A DNA stretch of 64,000 nt, taken from contig NZ_ATWI01000009.1 of the NCBI RefSeq assembly GCF_000421165.1, positions 372,001-436,000 of the forward strand, written 5' to 3'. The stretch comes from Marinobacter daepoensis DSM 16072 (GTDB lineage: Bacteria > Pseudomonadota > Gammaproteobacteria > Pseudomonadales > Oleiphilaceae). Positions 17,148-25,835 of this stretch are shown here, one piece after another. Under the pieces are notes generated by a model that saw only the letters and a program-made list of their open reading frames with translations, was not told where the DNA came from and did not search any database. The first letter of the stretch is position 1, and the number at the start of each line of letters is the position of its first letter. The position numbers and the translations under genes are program-made.

Positions 17148-17936
17148 TCAGGGTAAGACTTCGGTAATTTTCCGAGCGGCGCTCTGCATGATCGGAACAT
17201 ACTCCTCGACAATACGATCAACCGACACCGTACTGACGTGACTACTGGAGTTGAGAGCAAACCGCGCCCTGCCCCTGCGGTCGAGAACCGGAACAGCCAA
17301 CGCCCTCATACCGAGTTCCAGCTCCTGATCCACAATGGCATAACCATTCCTTCGAATCTGTTCCAGCTCGGCCCTAAGTGACTCAGGCCCCTTCGTATAG
17401 GCTGTCAGCTTTTCGAAATGGGTATCCTGGATCACCTGTTCCAGCTCCTGGGCTGGCAGGTATGCAAGCAATACCCGCCCCCCGGAGGTCGCGTACGCCG
17501 GCAACCGTGCCCCAATCTGGAGGTTAATCGGAATCAGCCCTCGTCTGGGAATCCGCGCCACATACACGATATCTACACCATCAAGTACAAGTGCAGAGCA
17601 GGATTCACCCAACTGGTAAGACACCTCTTCCATAAAAGGTGTGATCGTCTCGGAAAAATCCAGAGAGGCAAGAAACGAATAACCCAGCTCCAGAACCTTG
17701 GCGGTCAGTCTGAACTTCTTGTCGTCCTGAGAGACGTAGCCAAGTTTCTGCAGCGTCAGGAGAAAACGGCGAGCCGATGCCCTGGACAGATTGTTCTTTT
17801 CAGCCACGGCGGAAAGCGACATTGACGGCGTGTCAGTGTCGAACGAACGTATGACATCCAGCCCACGCGCAAACGTCGTCAGGAACTCTTTGTCTGCAGC
17901 CACATTACCCTCATTCTCGCGACTCACCGAATCCAT
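17148..17936 (-). CDS. IclR-family transcriptional regulator
   Basis: About 262 residues. An N-terminal winged helix-turn-helix (RGLDVIRSFD..., then LSAVAEKNNLSRASARRFLLTL) is followed by the IclR effector domain with SCSALVLDGVDIVYVARIP, ARLPAYATSGGRVLLAYLP and ALAVPVLDRRGRARFALN. This is the PcaR/PobR-like branch that usually controls aromatic or carboxylic-acid catabolism in response to the substrate. The start is uncertain: ATG at 17936 is used, with a TTG at 17957 or a GTG at 17927 as alternatives. It sits between the Tct transporter and acyl-CoA genes, all on the minus strand, and shares GTTCGAT half-sites with tctC. Confidence 0.92.
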   Translation of the reverse strand: MDSVSRENEGNVAADKEFLTTFARGLDVIRSFDTDTPSMSLSAVAEKNNLSRASARRFLLTLQKLGYVSQDDKKFRLTAKVLELGYSFLASLDFSETITPFMEEVSYQLGESCSALVLDGVDIVYVARIPRRGLIPINLQIGARLPAYATSGGRVLLAYLPAQELEQVIQDTHFEKLTAYTKGPESLRAELEQIRRNGYAIVDQELELGMRALAVPVLDRRGRARFALNSSSHVSTVSVDRIVEEYVPIMQSAARKITEVLP

Positions 17937-17961
17937 CCCTTTGAAATTGGTACGCAACCGT

Positions 17962-17982
17962 TGACCGTTCGATAATCGGTCA
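17962..17982. promoter_or_regulatory. Palindromic operator candidate upstream of the IclR regulator
   Basis: TGACCG-N9-CGGTCA is a perfect 6-base inverted repeat enclosing GTTCGAT, the same half-site as the tctC operator. It lies just before the regulator's start and suggests autoregulation. Confidence 0.45.
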
Positions 17983-18030
17983 TTTTTCGGTGCGGGATGA
18001 TGACAGCCCCACTACGGCTATGCAAGTCAG

Positions 18031-18067
18031 TGAAAAAGGGAAAGCGGGGCCTTCTTGTCGCCCCGCT
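18031..18067 (-). terminator. Intrinsic terminator of the acyl-CoA operon
   Basis: On the minus strand an 8-bp stem, AGCGGGGC / GCCCCGCT, with a 9-base loop is followed by TTTCCCTTTTT. It lies 20 bases after the stop of the bifunctional beta-oxidation gene and separates that unit from the IclR gene. Confidence 0.8.
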
Positions 18068-18086
18068 GTGACCACAGGTCCAGCCC

Positions 18087-20186
18087 TCAGCGCTGGTTGT
18101 TCATCCAGTCGTCCAGGGACTGCCCCTGATCCACCAGCTGTTTCAGAAGCGGTGCCGGTTCCCAGTAGCGCTCCCCGGATTGATCAGCCAGGGCCTCCAG
18201 GCGCTGACAGACCACATCCAACCCGCGTTGGCTGGCATAGAACATAGGCCCACCCCGATAGGATGGGAAACCGTAACCGTGCACATACACCAGATCGATG
18301 TCGCCCGGCCGCTGGGCGATGCCCTCCTCCAGAATGCGGAAGCCCTCGTTAACCAGAGCCAGAATATGGCGGTCCAGGATTTCCTCATTATTAAGCGTGC
18401 GCTGCACAACTCCGTGCCTCTCGGCCTCACACCTGATGACCTCCAGCACTTCGGGATCAAACGACCGGGCCCGGGTTTCCGGATTATAGCGGTAGTATCC
18501 CGCCCCCGTCTTTTGCCCCAGGCGCCCCATTTCAACCAATGCATCTGCAATGCAGTAGGTGCGGGGATCCCCTTTCTGTTCATCCGTCAGCGCCTGCCTG
18601 GCCTTATAGCCAATATCCAACCCAGCCAGATCCCCTACCGCGAGGGGACCCATGGCCATCCCGAAATCCGTCAGGGCACCGTCAATCTGATCAGGCGCTG
18701 CGCCTTCGATCATGCACAACTGCGCCTCTTTGGCGTATTGCCTCAGCATACGGTTACCGATAAATCCGTAACAGACGCCAGCCAGCACCGGCACTTTCCG
18801 GATGCGCTTGCCCAACGCCATCGCCGTTACAATGACATCATCAGCCGTGTGCTCTGCCTGAACCACTTCCAGCAACCGCATGATGTTCGCCGGGCTGAAG
18901 AAATGAAGACCAACCACATCTTCAGGCCGGGAAGTTGCCGCCGCGATTTCATTTACATCCAGGTAAGAGGTATTTGTCGCCAGAATAGCCCCGGTGCGAC
19001 ATACTTCATCGAGACGCCTGAACACCTGTTTCTTTACGTCCATGCTCTCAAAAACGGCCTCGATAACCAGATCAACCGCGCCAAGGTCTTCGTAGTTCGT
19101 GCTTCCAGTAATCAGAGCCTGTCGTGACGAAGCCTCACTGGCTGACAACTTGCCTCGGGTAACAGTGCGACCATAATTCTTGGCAATTAACGCAAGCCCC
19201 CGGTCTAGCCCGTCCTGATTCAGTTCCAGCAGCGTGACCGGAATACCGGCATTGGCAAAGGCCATGGCAATACCGCCCCCCATGGTCCCAGCGCCGATAA
19301 TACCCACCCGGGATATCTCGCGGGCGGAAGCGTCCGGGTTTAAGTTGCGTACCTTAAGCGCCTGACGCTCTGCAAAAAACAGGTGACGGAGTGCAGCCGA
19401 CTGACCGGACTGGGTACATTCCACGAACTGCGCACGCTCAAAGGCAAGCCCCTCATCAAACGGCTTGTTCAGTGCGGTTTCGACGCAATCGACAATACGT
19501 TGAGGCGCCTCCTGGCCACGCTTCCTTTTACTCAGCTGTTTGCGATACGCGTCCAGTGTCTGCTCATCACCGCTGTCAACGGGGATTTGCATATCGCGAA
19601 TTCTGCGGACACCCAGGCCCCCAGCCACGCAATCCCGGGCGTAATCTAACGCGGCCTCGGGCAGGTCACCCTCAAGCACCCGGTCAATCAACCCAAGATC
19701 CCTGGCGCGGTCGGCCGGCACTTTTTCACCACTGGTCATCATGTCCAGCGCAGCCTTTACACCGATCAATCGGGGCACACGCTGCGTCCCGCCAGCGCCC
19801 GGCAACAACCCGAGAGTGACCTCCGGCAGGCCAACAAATGCAGACGGCACCGCACAGCGATAGTGGCAGCTCAGCGTCAGTTCAAACCCACCACCGAGCG
19901 CCGTACCATGAATCGCAGCAATCACCGGCTTGACTGACGCTTCAATCGCGGCGTTAACCTGCGGCAGGGACGGCTCCTGGATTGGCTTTCCAAATTCGCT
20001 GATGTCCGCACCCGCCACAAAGGTCCGCCCTTCACACAGGATGACTATCGCCTTCGAATCATCGGCCTGCGCCTGCGTTACAGCCTCAAGAATACCGCTC
20101 CGGACGCCGTGGGAAAGCGCGTTAACCGGGGGGTTACTGATGGTAATAACACCAAGTTCATCGATACGTTCGTATTTCACCAACAT
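18087..20186 (-). CDS. Bifunctional enoyl-CoA hydratase / 3-hydroxyacyl-CoA dehydrogenase (FadB/FadJ-like)
   Basis: A 699-residue fusion enzyme for two beta-oxidation steps. The N-terminal crotonase domain has the oxyanion-hole segment FVAGADISEF and catalytic glutamates near E102 (GGGFELTL) and E122 (LPEVTLGLLPGAGGTQR). The dehydrogenase part starts with the NAD-binding VGIIGAGTMGGGIA (G298-G303) and has the HCDH C-terminal domains, including GFIGNRML and YRGGPMFYA. It resembles stand-alone MFE1-type enzymes more than the FadB that pairs with FadA; no thiolase gene lies beside it. It is the last gene of a minus-strand unit with CoA-transferase and acyl-CoA dehydrogenase, so the substrate is likely the acid imported and CoA-activated by its neighbours. 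Confidence 0.92.
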   Translation of the reverse strand: MLVKYERIDELGVITISNPPVNALSHGVRSGILEAVTQAQADDSKAIVILCEGRTFVAGADISEFGKPIQEPSLPQVNAAIEASVKPVIAAIHGTALGGGFELTLSCHYRCAVPSAFVGLPEVTLGLLPGAGGTQRVPRLIGVKAALDMMTSGEKVPADRARDLGLIDRVLEGDLPEAALDYARDCVAGGLGVRRIRDMQIPVDSGDEQTLDAYRKQLSKRKRGQEAPQRIVDCVETALNKPFDEGLAFERAQFVECTQSGQSAALRHLFFAERQALKVRNLNPDASAREISRVGIIGAGTMGGGIAMAFANAGIPVTLLELNQDGLDRGLALIAKNYGRTVTRGKLSASEASSRQALITGSTNYEDLGAVDLVIEAVFESMDVKKQVFRRLDEVCRTGAILATNTSYLDVNEIAAATSRPEDVVGLHFFSPANIMRLLEVVQAEHTADDVIVTAMALGKRIRKVPVLAGVCYGFIGNRMLRQYAKEAQLCMIEGAAPDQIDGALTDFGMAMGPLAVGDLAGLDIGYKARQALTDEQKGDPRTYCIADALVEMGRLGQKTGAGYYRYNPETRARSFDPEVLEVIRCEAERHGVVQRTLNNEEILDRHILALVNEGFRILEEGIAQRPGDIDLVYVHGYGFPSYRGGPMFYASQRGLDVVCQRLEALADQSGERYWEPAPLLKQLVDQGQSLDDWMNNQR

Positions 20187-20270
20187 AGAAATCTGTCTCC
20201 CTGGAAAAAAGAGCCAAAGCCCACTTTCATAAAGCGAGCAGCGGCCCTGGAGAAAAAGGGACCAGCAGCA

Positions 20271-21512
20271 TCAGAGAATGCCGGTGGATCGTAGTTTCTG
20301 AATATCTTCGGCACTTTTCCCTAATACCCGCGTGAGTACCGCATCGGTGTCTTCCCCCAGCAGGGGGGGAGCCTTCTGATAGTTCTGCGGCGTTCTGGAG
20401 AACTTGATCGGGTTAGCGATGCCCGGCACCTTGCCCAATACCGGATGCTCGAGCTCAAGCTTCATCTCACGCGCAAGAACCTGAGGATCCTCGAAGACTT
20501 CCGCGATGTTCTGGATTGGCCCGCAAGGCACATGGACCTTCACCAAAGTATCCATCCAGTCTCGGCTGGTGCGTGTGCGCATAATTTCACACAGTTTGCC
20601 GACCAACTCCGGCCGATGGAGGACGCGCTGAGGGTTCGTTGAAAACCGCTGGTCTTCTGCCAGCTCCGGACACCCCATTGCCTGACACAATCGCTGGAAC
20701 TGCCCATCATTCCCAACCGCAAGGATGACCTGACCGTCCTTCGTCGGGAACGGTTGATAAGGCGCCAGATTGGGGTGGTACTCCCCGGTGCGCCCCGGCA
20801 CGTTTCCGCTGCAGAAGTAGTTCAGCGCCTGGTTGGCAAGCCAGCTGACCTGTACGTCCAGCAAGGCCATGTCAATGTGCTGGCCATCACCGGTTTTCGA
20901 CCGGTGATGCAAGGCAGAAAGAATGGCGATGACCGAATTCATACCCGTGGTCAGGTCAGCCACAGCCATGCCCACTCTCTGGGGGCCGGCCCCTGGCTGA
21001 CCATCGGCCACACCAGTAATGCTCATCAGCCCGGATTGCGCCTGGATCAGATAGTCATAACCGGCATCGCTGGCCATCGGCCCTGTGTGCCCAAACCCTG
21101 TGACGGAACAGTAAATCAGACCGGGATTAATTTCAGAAAGGGCATCGTACCCAAGCCCCTTCTTTGCGAGGCCTCCGGTCTTGAAGTTCTCTACGAGAAC
21201 ATCACATTCGACCGCAAGCTCCCTGATCAGTTTCTGACCCTCGGGCTGTCCCAGATCAACGGTAACTGAGTGCTTGCCCCGGTTAGCTGACAGATAATAG
21301 GCAGACTGCCGGGTAGCATTCCCATCCTTGTCTTTTAGCCACGGTGGGCCCCAATGCCGCGTGTCATCTCCCAGCCCCGGACGCTCAATTTTGATAACCT
21401 CCGCCCCAAGATCCGCGAGAATCTGAGTACACCAGGGACCCGCCATCACGCGAGACAGATCCAGCACACGAATACCAGCTAAAGGACCGGACATAGCGAA
21501 CTCGCGACTCAT
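20271..21512 (-). CDS. CaiB/BaiF-family (family III) CoA-transferase
   Basis: A 413-residue enzyme that moves CoA between carboxylic acids. Family III signatures are GIRVLDLSRVMAGPWCTQILADLGAEVIKIE read in parts (LDLSRVMAGPWC, ADLGAEVIKIE), YYLSANRGKHSVTVDL and VENFKTGGLAKKGLGY. The likely catalytic aspartate is D153 in AGYDYLIQAQSG. The ATG at 21512 overlaps the stop of the acyl-CoA dehydrogenase gene (ATGA), showing coupled translation; ATG at 21494 is an alternative. In this operon it would activate the imported acid using succinyl-CoA or another donor, before dehydrogenation. The specific substrate is not deducible. Confidence 0.92.
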   Translation of the reverse strand: MSREFAMSGPLAGIRVLDLSRVMAGPWCTQILADLGAEVIKIERPGLGDDTRHWGPPWLKDKDGNATRQSAYYLSANRGKHSVTVDLGQPEGQKLIRELAVECDVLVENFKTGGLAKKGLGYDALSEINPGLIYCSVTGFGHTGPMASDAGYDYLIQAQSGLMSITGVADGQPGAGPQRVGMAVADLTTGMNSVIAILSALHHRSKTGDGQHIDMALLDVQVSWLANQALNYFCSGNVPGRTGEYHPNLAPYQPFPTKDGQVILAVGNDGQFQRLCQAMGCPELAEDQRFSTNPQRVLHRPELVGKLCEIMRTRTSRDWMDTLVKVHVPCGPIQNIAEVFEDPQVLAREMKLELEHPVLGKVPGIANPIKFSRTPQNYQKAPPLLGEDTDAVLTRVLGKSAEDIQKLRSTGIL

Positions 21513-22669
21513 AGTGAACCCGATGCCTTACGCAGCATTTGCTTGGCAATTACCAACTGCTGGATCTGTGATGTACCCTCATAGAGACGGAATAACCGGA
21601 CATCCCGATAAAAACGCTCAACACAGTATTCGCTGATGTAACCCGCGCCCCCGTGGATCTGCACGGCCCGGTCGGCCACACGTCCCACCATTTCTGTACA
21701 AAACAGCTTGCAGCTTGCGGCATTCATAGACACTGGCTGCCCTGCATCGTAGGAGCGGGCGGTTTCTTCAACCATGCACTTACCGGCATAGTATTCCGTC
21801 TGGCTGTCTGCCAGCATGGCCTGAACGAGCTGGAAGTTCGCGATTTCTGTTCCGAACTGCTTTCGCTGTGATGAATAGGCCAGGCTCTCATCAATCAGAC
21901 GCTTTGCCGTACCAACACTCAGCGCACTGATGTGCAGTCGCCCACGGTCCAGTACTTTCATGGCCGTCTTGAAACCTTGCCCTTCTTTTCCGCCGATCAG
22001 GGCGGAAGCTGGCACCCTGACATTGTCGAACATGACATCACAGGTATGCGCGCCTTTCTGACCCATTTTCTTGTCGGGCTTGCCCAGGCTGATTCCCGGC
22101 AAGTCGGCATCTACCAGAAATGCAGAAACGCCGCGCCCGCCCTCTTCTTTAGAGCCAGTCCGAGCCATCACGGTAAAAACACCCGCCCTGGGTGCATTGG
22201 TGATGAAGCGCTTCGCACCATTAATAATGTAATCGTCGCCTTCGCGCCGAGCTGACGTCATCACGGATCCCGCATCTGATCCAGCGTCCGCTTCGGTCAG
22301 TGCGAAGGAACCAATAAGTTCACCTGTAGCAAGCTTTGGAAGGTAGCGGGCCTTTTGCTCCTCTGTCCCATCAATAATGATGCCTTGGGAGCCAATCCCT
22401 ACGTTGGTACCAAACATGGAACGAAAGACCGGCGAGGTATAGCCCATCTCCTGAATAATGGCCGCCTCTTCGGCCATATTCAGACCAAGACCGCCAAATT
22501 CTTCAGGAATGGAAATGCCAAACAGCCCCAGCTCTTTCAGCTCTTCAATGACGTCATCCGGAATCTGGTCTTCCTCTGCCACCTGCATCTCCAGAGGGAC
22601 CAATCGATCCCGAACATAACGACGCACACTGTCGACAAACTGATTCAGGGTTTCTTGATCAAGTGCCAT
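21509..22669 (-). CDS. Acyl-CoA dehydrogenase
   Basis: A 386-residue FAD enzyme making trans-2-enoyl-CoA. Signatures are FALTEADAGSDAGS (flavin/acyl-CoA site), RGVSAFLVD, and RQFGTEI-like KQFGTEIANFQ. The C-terminal catalytic base lies in RLYEGTSQIQQLVIAKQ, at the standard position of short/medium-chain enzymes rather than the long-chain position. I chose the ATG at 22669, which has GGGAGG five bases upstream; an upstream in-frame TTG at 22693 lacks such a site. It is coupled to the CoA-transferase downstream and follows the transporter gene by 42 bases. Confidence 0.94.
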   Translation of the reverse strand: MALDQETLNQFVDSVRRYVRDRLVPLEMQVAEEDQIPDDVIEELKELGLFGISIPEEFGGLGLNMAEEAAIIQEMGYTSPVFRSMFGTNVGIGSQGIIIDGTEEQKARYLPKLATGELIGSFALTEADAGSDAGSVMTSARREGDDYIINGAKRFITNAPRAGVFTVMARTGSKEEGGRGVSAFLVDADLPGISLGKPDKKMGQKGAHTCDVMFDNVRVPASALIGGKEGQGFKTAMKVLDRGRLHISALSVGTAKRLIDESLAYSSQRKQFGTEIANFQLVQAMLADSQTEYYAGKCMVEETARSYDAGQPVSMNAASCKLFCTEMVGRVADRAVQIHGGAGYISEYCVERFYRDVRLFRLYEGTSQIQQLVIAKQMLRKASGSL

Positions 22670-22711
22670 TCCGGCCTCCCATGTTCTTACCAACGTATGA
22701 AAACCACGCTA

Positions 22712-24055
22712 TCAAAGCGCGCTGTAAACCAGGGCTGCACAAAGGCAACCGCTTAGTCCGAGAAAAAGCATTGAATACTGCAGGTTCCAGCCATAAGCTG
22801 CGCGGCGAGCGCCGTATCCGGTGAACCGTTCTAGTAGAAGTGCATTGGCAGAGTATGGTGTTCCGGCAATGGTAATGCCCCACCCGGTTACCATCGCCAG
22901 GCCCAGACCTACAAACGCTTCCGGGGGCCAGACAGGCCCCAGAATACCGCCGACCACTGTTGCGGAGACGATTGGGTTTACTCCCACTGTCCCCCCCAGA
23001 TAGAACAGCCAGGGAACACACAGTGCGATCACCGGATAGGCCGCCCCGGGCAGGGAAAAATCACTACCCAGCGAATTCATCGCGGTAGCCGCCAGGGCTC
23101 CCCCCAGAAATGACGCTCCGCCCATAATGGCCAGCTCATTCGAGACATTGGCCATGGATGGCAGTGTGGTGCCCGCACGCCCCAGTCGCCGCTTCAGCAG
23201 AATCAGGACGGCGACCGCCAGACAGCTGACAGTGACCGCTTGCGAATACCGGAAGCCAAACCTGGCGTTGAGCGTAAATGCCGATAATGAGATCAGCACG
23301 GCCAGCCCCAAAAACCGAAGCCACGATCCAACAACCTGCGCCCGGTCTTCCGGCGCGTTTACCGGAGCGAAAGACCCGGTATGTCCGGTGTGTTCATTTT
23401 CCCGGAAACAGGCGCCTGCAAAGAGATACGCCAACGCGAATGGCACGCTCCAGGCCAGCAGGCTCCAGCTTTCCAGGCCCGGAAGCAGAGTTACAGTCAT
23501 GACCACGGCAACCGAAAGTGGCGACCCCATGGGTGACGCACCAAACCCGCGAATCACAGCCCGGGCGGCGTTCCGGGTCGCGACGGACTCTCCCCCATCC
23601 CGAATCTGAGTACCGATCATGGGAGCAACCAGACCAATTGAGCCGAAATTCAGAGGCACAGACAGAGTGCTGGTTCCGACACTGAGCCCGAGATACCGAC
23701 CCATTGACCGGCCCCGGAAAAGGCTTCGTGAAATCACCTCCAGATCCTGCGATCTGCCAAGCACGGCGGACAAAAACATGACAGAGAGAACCAGCCCGGT
23801 AATGGCAGACATACCGCCAAAGGCACTTATCAGCACCTGGGCATCAAACAGCCATGCCAGAATCAGGACAAACAAGACCAGTGACCCAATGACTCTGGCA
23901 ATCGGCCTTAATGTCCCCCACCCCATGAAAATGACCAGGATGGCCAGAACAGCCGTTACCTGGGCATGCCCTGGCAAGAACACCGAAGCCGCCGACGCCA
24001 GGGCCGCATACCCGAGAACCGAGCGCAGCGAGGCGAGTAAGGAGCCGTCAGTCAT
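22712..24055 (-). CDS. Polytopic inner-membrane protein, probable ion-transporter-like carrier
   Basis: A 447-residue very hydrophobic protein with roughly ten to twelve predicted helices. Repeated glycine/proline-rich half-helix stretches (VPLNFGSIGLVAPMIG near residue 125, FGASPMGSPLSVAV near 160, and YLGGTVGVNPIVSATVVGG and GITIAGTPYSAN in the C-terminal half) look like the paired re-entrant loops of ion-transporter-superfamily carriers such as DctM, CitT or TTT proteins. I cannot name a family with certainty. It sits inside the acyl-CoA operon, 27 bases after the thioesterase and 42 bases before the acyl-CoA dehydrogenase, so a role in uptake of the operon's acid is the best guess. No signal peptide and no ATPase are present. 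Confidence 0.6.
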   Translation of the reverse strand: MTDGSLLASLRSVLGYAALASAASVFLPGHAQVTAVLAILVIFMGWGTLRPIARVIGSLVLFVLILAWLFDAQVLISAFGGMSAITGLVLSVMFLSAVLGRSQDLEVISRSLFRGRSMGRYLGLSVGTSTLSVPLNFGSIGLVAPMIGTQIRDGGESVATRNAARAVIRGFGASPMGSPLSVAVVMTVTLLPGLESWSLLAWSVPFALAYLFAGACFRENEHTGHTGSFAPVNAPEDRAQVVGSWLRFLGLAVLISLSAFTLNARFGFRYSQAVTVSCLAVAVLILLKRRLGRAGTTLPSMANVSNELAIMGGASFLGGALAATAMNSLGSDFSLPGAAYPVIALCVPWLFYLGGTVGVNPIVSATVVGGILGPVWPPEAFVGLGLAMVTGWGITIAGTPYSANALLLERFTGYGARRAAYGWNLQYSMLFLGLSGCLCAALVYSAL

Positions 24056-24082
24056 AAGCCCGCATCTTCAACTGAATCGATT

Positions 24083-24574
24083 TCATTGGACGGGAACGCC
24101 CTGTTCGTGCTCGCCGCCGAAAATGTATCGAAACGATCCCTGAGCGGTCGCAACCAATATGCCATTGCACGTTACCGACGCTTCGACGAAAAAGATCTTT
24201 CTTCCGCGGCTGAGCTGGCGTGCGGTGGCGATCATAACGCCGCTTTGAACAGGCGCCATGAACTGGGTGTTCAACGAAATGGTGCTGCAGCGCCGAATAT
24301 GCCCGGGAACCGGGCAAAACGTACCAGCCAGCCCAGCCGCGCTGTCCAGTAACGAGCTGACAACGCCTCCGTGCACAAATCCATTACGATTCATATGCCG
24401 CCCAGAGACAGGCGCTTCAATCACCACCTGCCCCTCCTTCCACTCGGTCAGGGAAAACCCAAGGACGTCCCTGAATCCACTCAGTCCTTCGTTTTCTGCC
24501 AGCAGGTTCACGTCACTCACGGTGCAAGCCTCATCAATGCCTTTTACGATGAGAGGCACCTTACCACCGGGCAA
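24083..24574 (-). CDS. PaaI-type hotdog thioesterase
   Basis: A 163-residue single hotdog-fold protein. NRNGFVHGGVVSSLLDSAAG holds the family's HGG turn and the catalytic aspartate on the long helix; SLNTQFMAPVQSG and VEASVTCNGILVATAQGSFRY are the following strands. Such enzymes hydrolyse acyl- or phenylacetyl-CoA, often to free CoA from dead-end intermediates. It is the first gene of the minus-strand acyl-CoA unit and diverges from the LysR gene, with a 90-base shared promoter region. Confidence 0.88.
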   Translation of the reverse strand: MPGGKVPLIVKGIDEACTVSDVNLLAENEGLSGFRDVLGFSLTEWKEGQVVIEAPVSGRHMNRNGFVHGGVVSSLLDSAAGLAGTFCPVPGHIRRCSTISLNTQFMAPVQSGVMIATARQLSRGRKIFFVEASVTCNGILVATAQGSFRYIFGGEHEQGVPVQ

Positions 24575-24587
24575 AAAATACCACTAT

Positions 24588-24602
24588 TATATGCTTTATA
24601 TA
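24588..24602. promoter_or_regulatory. Palindrome in the divergent thioesterase/LysR promoter
   Basis: TATAT-GCTTT-ATATA is a perfect 5-base inverted repeat lying 13 bases from the thioesterase start and 62 from the lysR start. Its T and A spacing fits the loose T-N11-A rule of LysR operators. It is also simply AT-rich promoter DNA, so confidence is modest. Confidence 0.4.
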
Positions 24603-24664
24603 CGAGCCATCTAATTCTTGTATAATTCAGCAAACCACCCAATCCAAACACCCAGAAGGCCGCC

Positions 24665-25666
24665 ATGGCACTCCAGATCAAGATTGATTTCCGCCAGCTG
24701 AACACCTTTCTGACCATCGCCAATACCGGCAGCTTCAGTCGCGCGTCAGAGAAACTTTTCATTGCCCAGCCAGCTTTGAGCCGGCAGATTCGACTGATGG
24801 AAGAAGCTCTGAACGTAGACGTTTTTGTCCGCCATGGTCGCGGCGTGGTCCTGACGCCAGCTGGCGAACTCCTGTATGAGAAGGCACAGGCCATACTGCA
24901 GGATCTTGAGCGCACCCAGGCCTCGGTCTCGGCCATTGCCGGTGAGGTAACGGGCCAGGTGGTGCTTGGGATACTGCCAACCGCTGCCTACAGTTTTTCC
25001 GGGGGAGTAATTGAAGAGTTCCGGCGGTCCTATCCACAGGTGTCACTCGCCGTGAAATCGGCGATGAGTGGCACATTGCAGCAACTCGTTGCCCAGCATC
25101 GAGTCGACCTTGCGATCACCTACAGCTACGGCAAGCAAAAACACCTGCAATACACCCCTCTTATTGAGGAACGATTTTATCTGATTGCCAATCCAGGCAG
25201 CGAAGTTGCCAGCCGTGACAGCGTGACCCTGAGTGAGGTGCTGGATCTGCCGCTGATTATGCCGGAAGAAAAACACGGGCTCCGGGAGTTAATGGAGCGA
25301 GAGGCAATGAAGCTTCAGCAAAAATTACGGCTGGCTCTGGAGGTTAACGCCTGGCCGCTGATGACCGACCTGGTCCGGCGCGGGCTGGGGTACACCGTGC
25401 TTTCCTATGCCTCTGTCCACGAAATGCTGGAGCGTCGTGAAGTGGTCGCCGTCCCCATTACCAGCCCGGAACTCTTTCGCTCACTCTCCATCGTCACTCC
25501 GAAAGACCTCCCCCCCACGCTGGCCACACTAAAGCTGGCCGAGACAGTGATGCACCAGGTCACGCTACAGGTTGAGCAGGGAATCTGGAAAGGCCGCCCA
25601 CTGTTTAATGAAGGCAGCCTTGATAGCCTGAGCACACCGATCAACTTCGGACTCTCCGAAGAGTAG
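24665..25666 (+). CDS. LysR-family transcriptional regulator
   Basis: A 333-residue regulator. The N-terminal winged helix has FRQLNTFLTIANTGSFSRAS, LFIAQPALSRQIRLMEE and FVRHGRGVVLTPAG, and is followed by a periplasmic-binding-like effector domain (VVLGILPTAAYSF onward). It resembles the Nac/Cbl-like and aromatic-acid branches in having TPAGELLYEKAQAIL. Divergent orientation from the thioesterase operon, with 90 bases between them, implies control of that operon and of itself. The DcaP-like porin gene starts 169 bases downstream on the same strand. A TATAAT sits at 24621-24626 upstream of its start. Confidence 0.93.
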   Translation: MALQIKIDFRQLNTFLTIANTGSFSRASEKLFIAQPALSRQIRLMEEALNVDVFVRHGRGVVLTPAGELLYEKAQAILQDLERTQASVSAIAGEVTGQVVLGILPTAAYSFSGGVIEEFRRSYPQVSLAVKSAMSGTLQQLVAQHRVDLAITYSYGKQKHLQYTPLIEERFYLIANPGSEVASRDSVTLSEVLDLPLIMPEEKHGLRELMEREAMKLQQKLRLALEVNAWPLMTDLVRRGLGYTVLSYASVHEMLERREVVAVPITSPELFRSLSIVTPKDLPPTLATLKLAETVMHQVTLQVEQGIWKGRPLFNEGSLDSLSTPINFGLSEE

Positions 25667-25695
25667 CCCTCAAAGCCATACAATACAGGCATATT

Positions 25696-25716
25696 AATTA
25701 TCCAAATTAGATAATT
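25696..25716. promoter_or_regulatory. Inverted repeat upstream of the DcaP-like porin
   Basis: AATTATC-N7-GATAATT is a perfect 7-base inverted repeat, 119 bases before the porin start and 30 bases after the lysR stop. It is a candidate operator for the porin gene. There is no T-run or GC stem, so it is not a terminator. Confidence 0.45.
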
Positions 25717-25835
25717 GTGCGAATAGTTTGTCATTGATAGCTTCCCGGCGCGGGTAACACCCGGCGTCGGGTCGCCCTATTTCCCTGGCGTGACCCCTGT
25801 ACAACAGCAAAAACAACACGGAAAAGGCAATAGCG

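Noticed and set aside
18087-20186. Calling the hydratase/dehydrogenase fusion fadB of the FadBA complex
   Set aside because: No fadA thiolase gene is adjacent and the sequence looks like the stand-alone MFE1/FadJ-like type, so I give no gene symbol.
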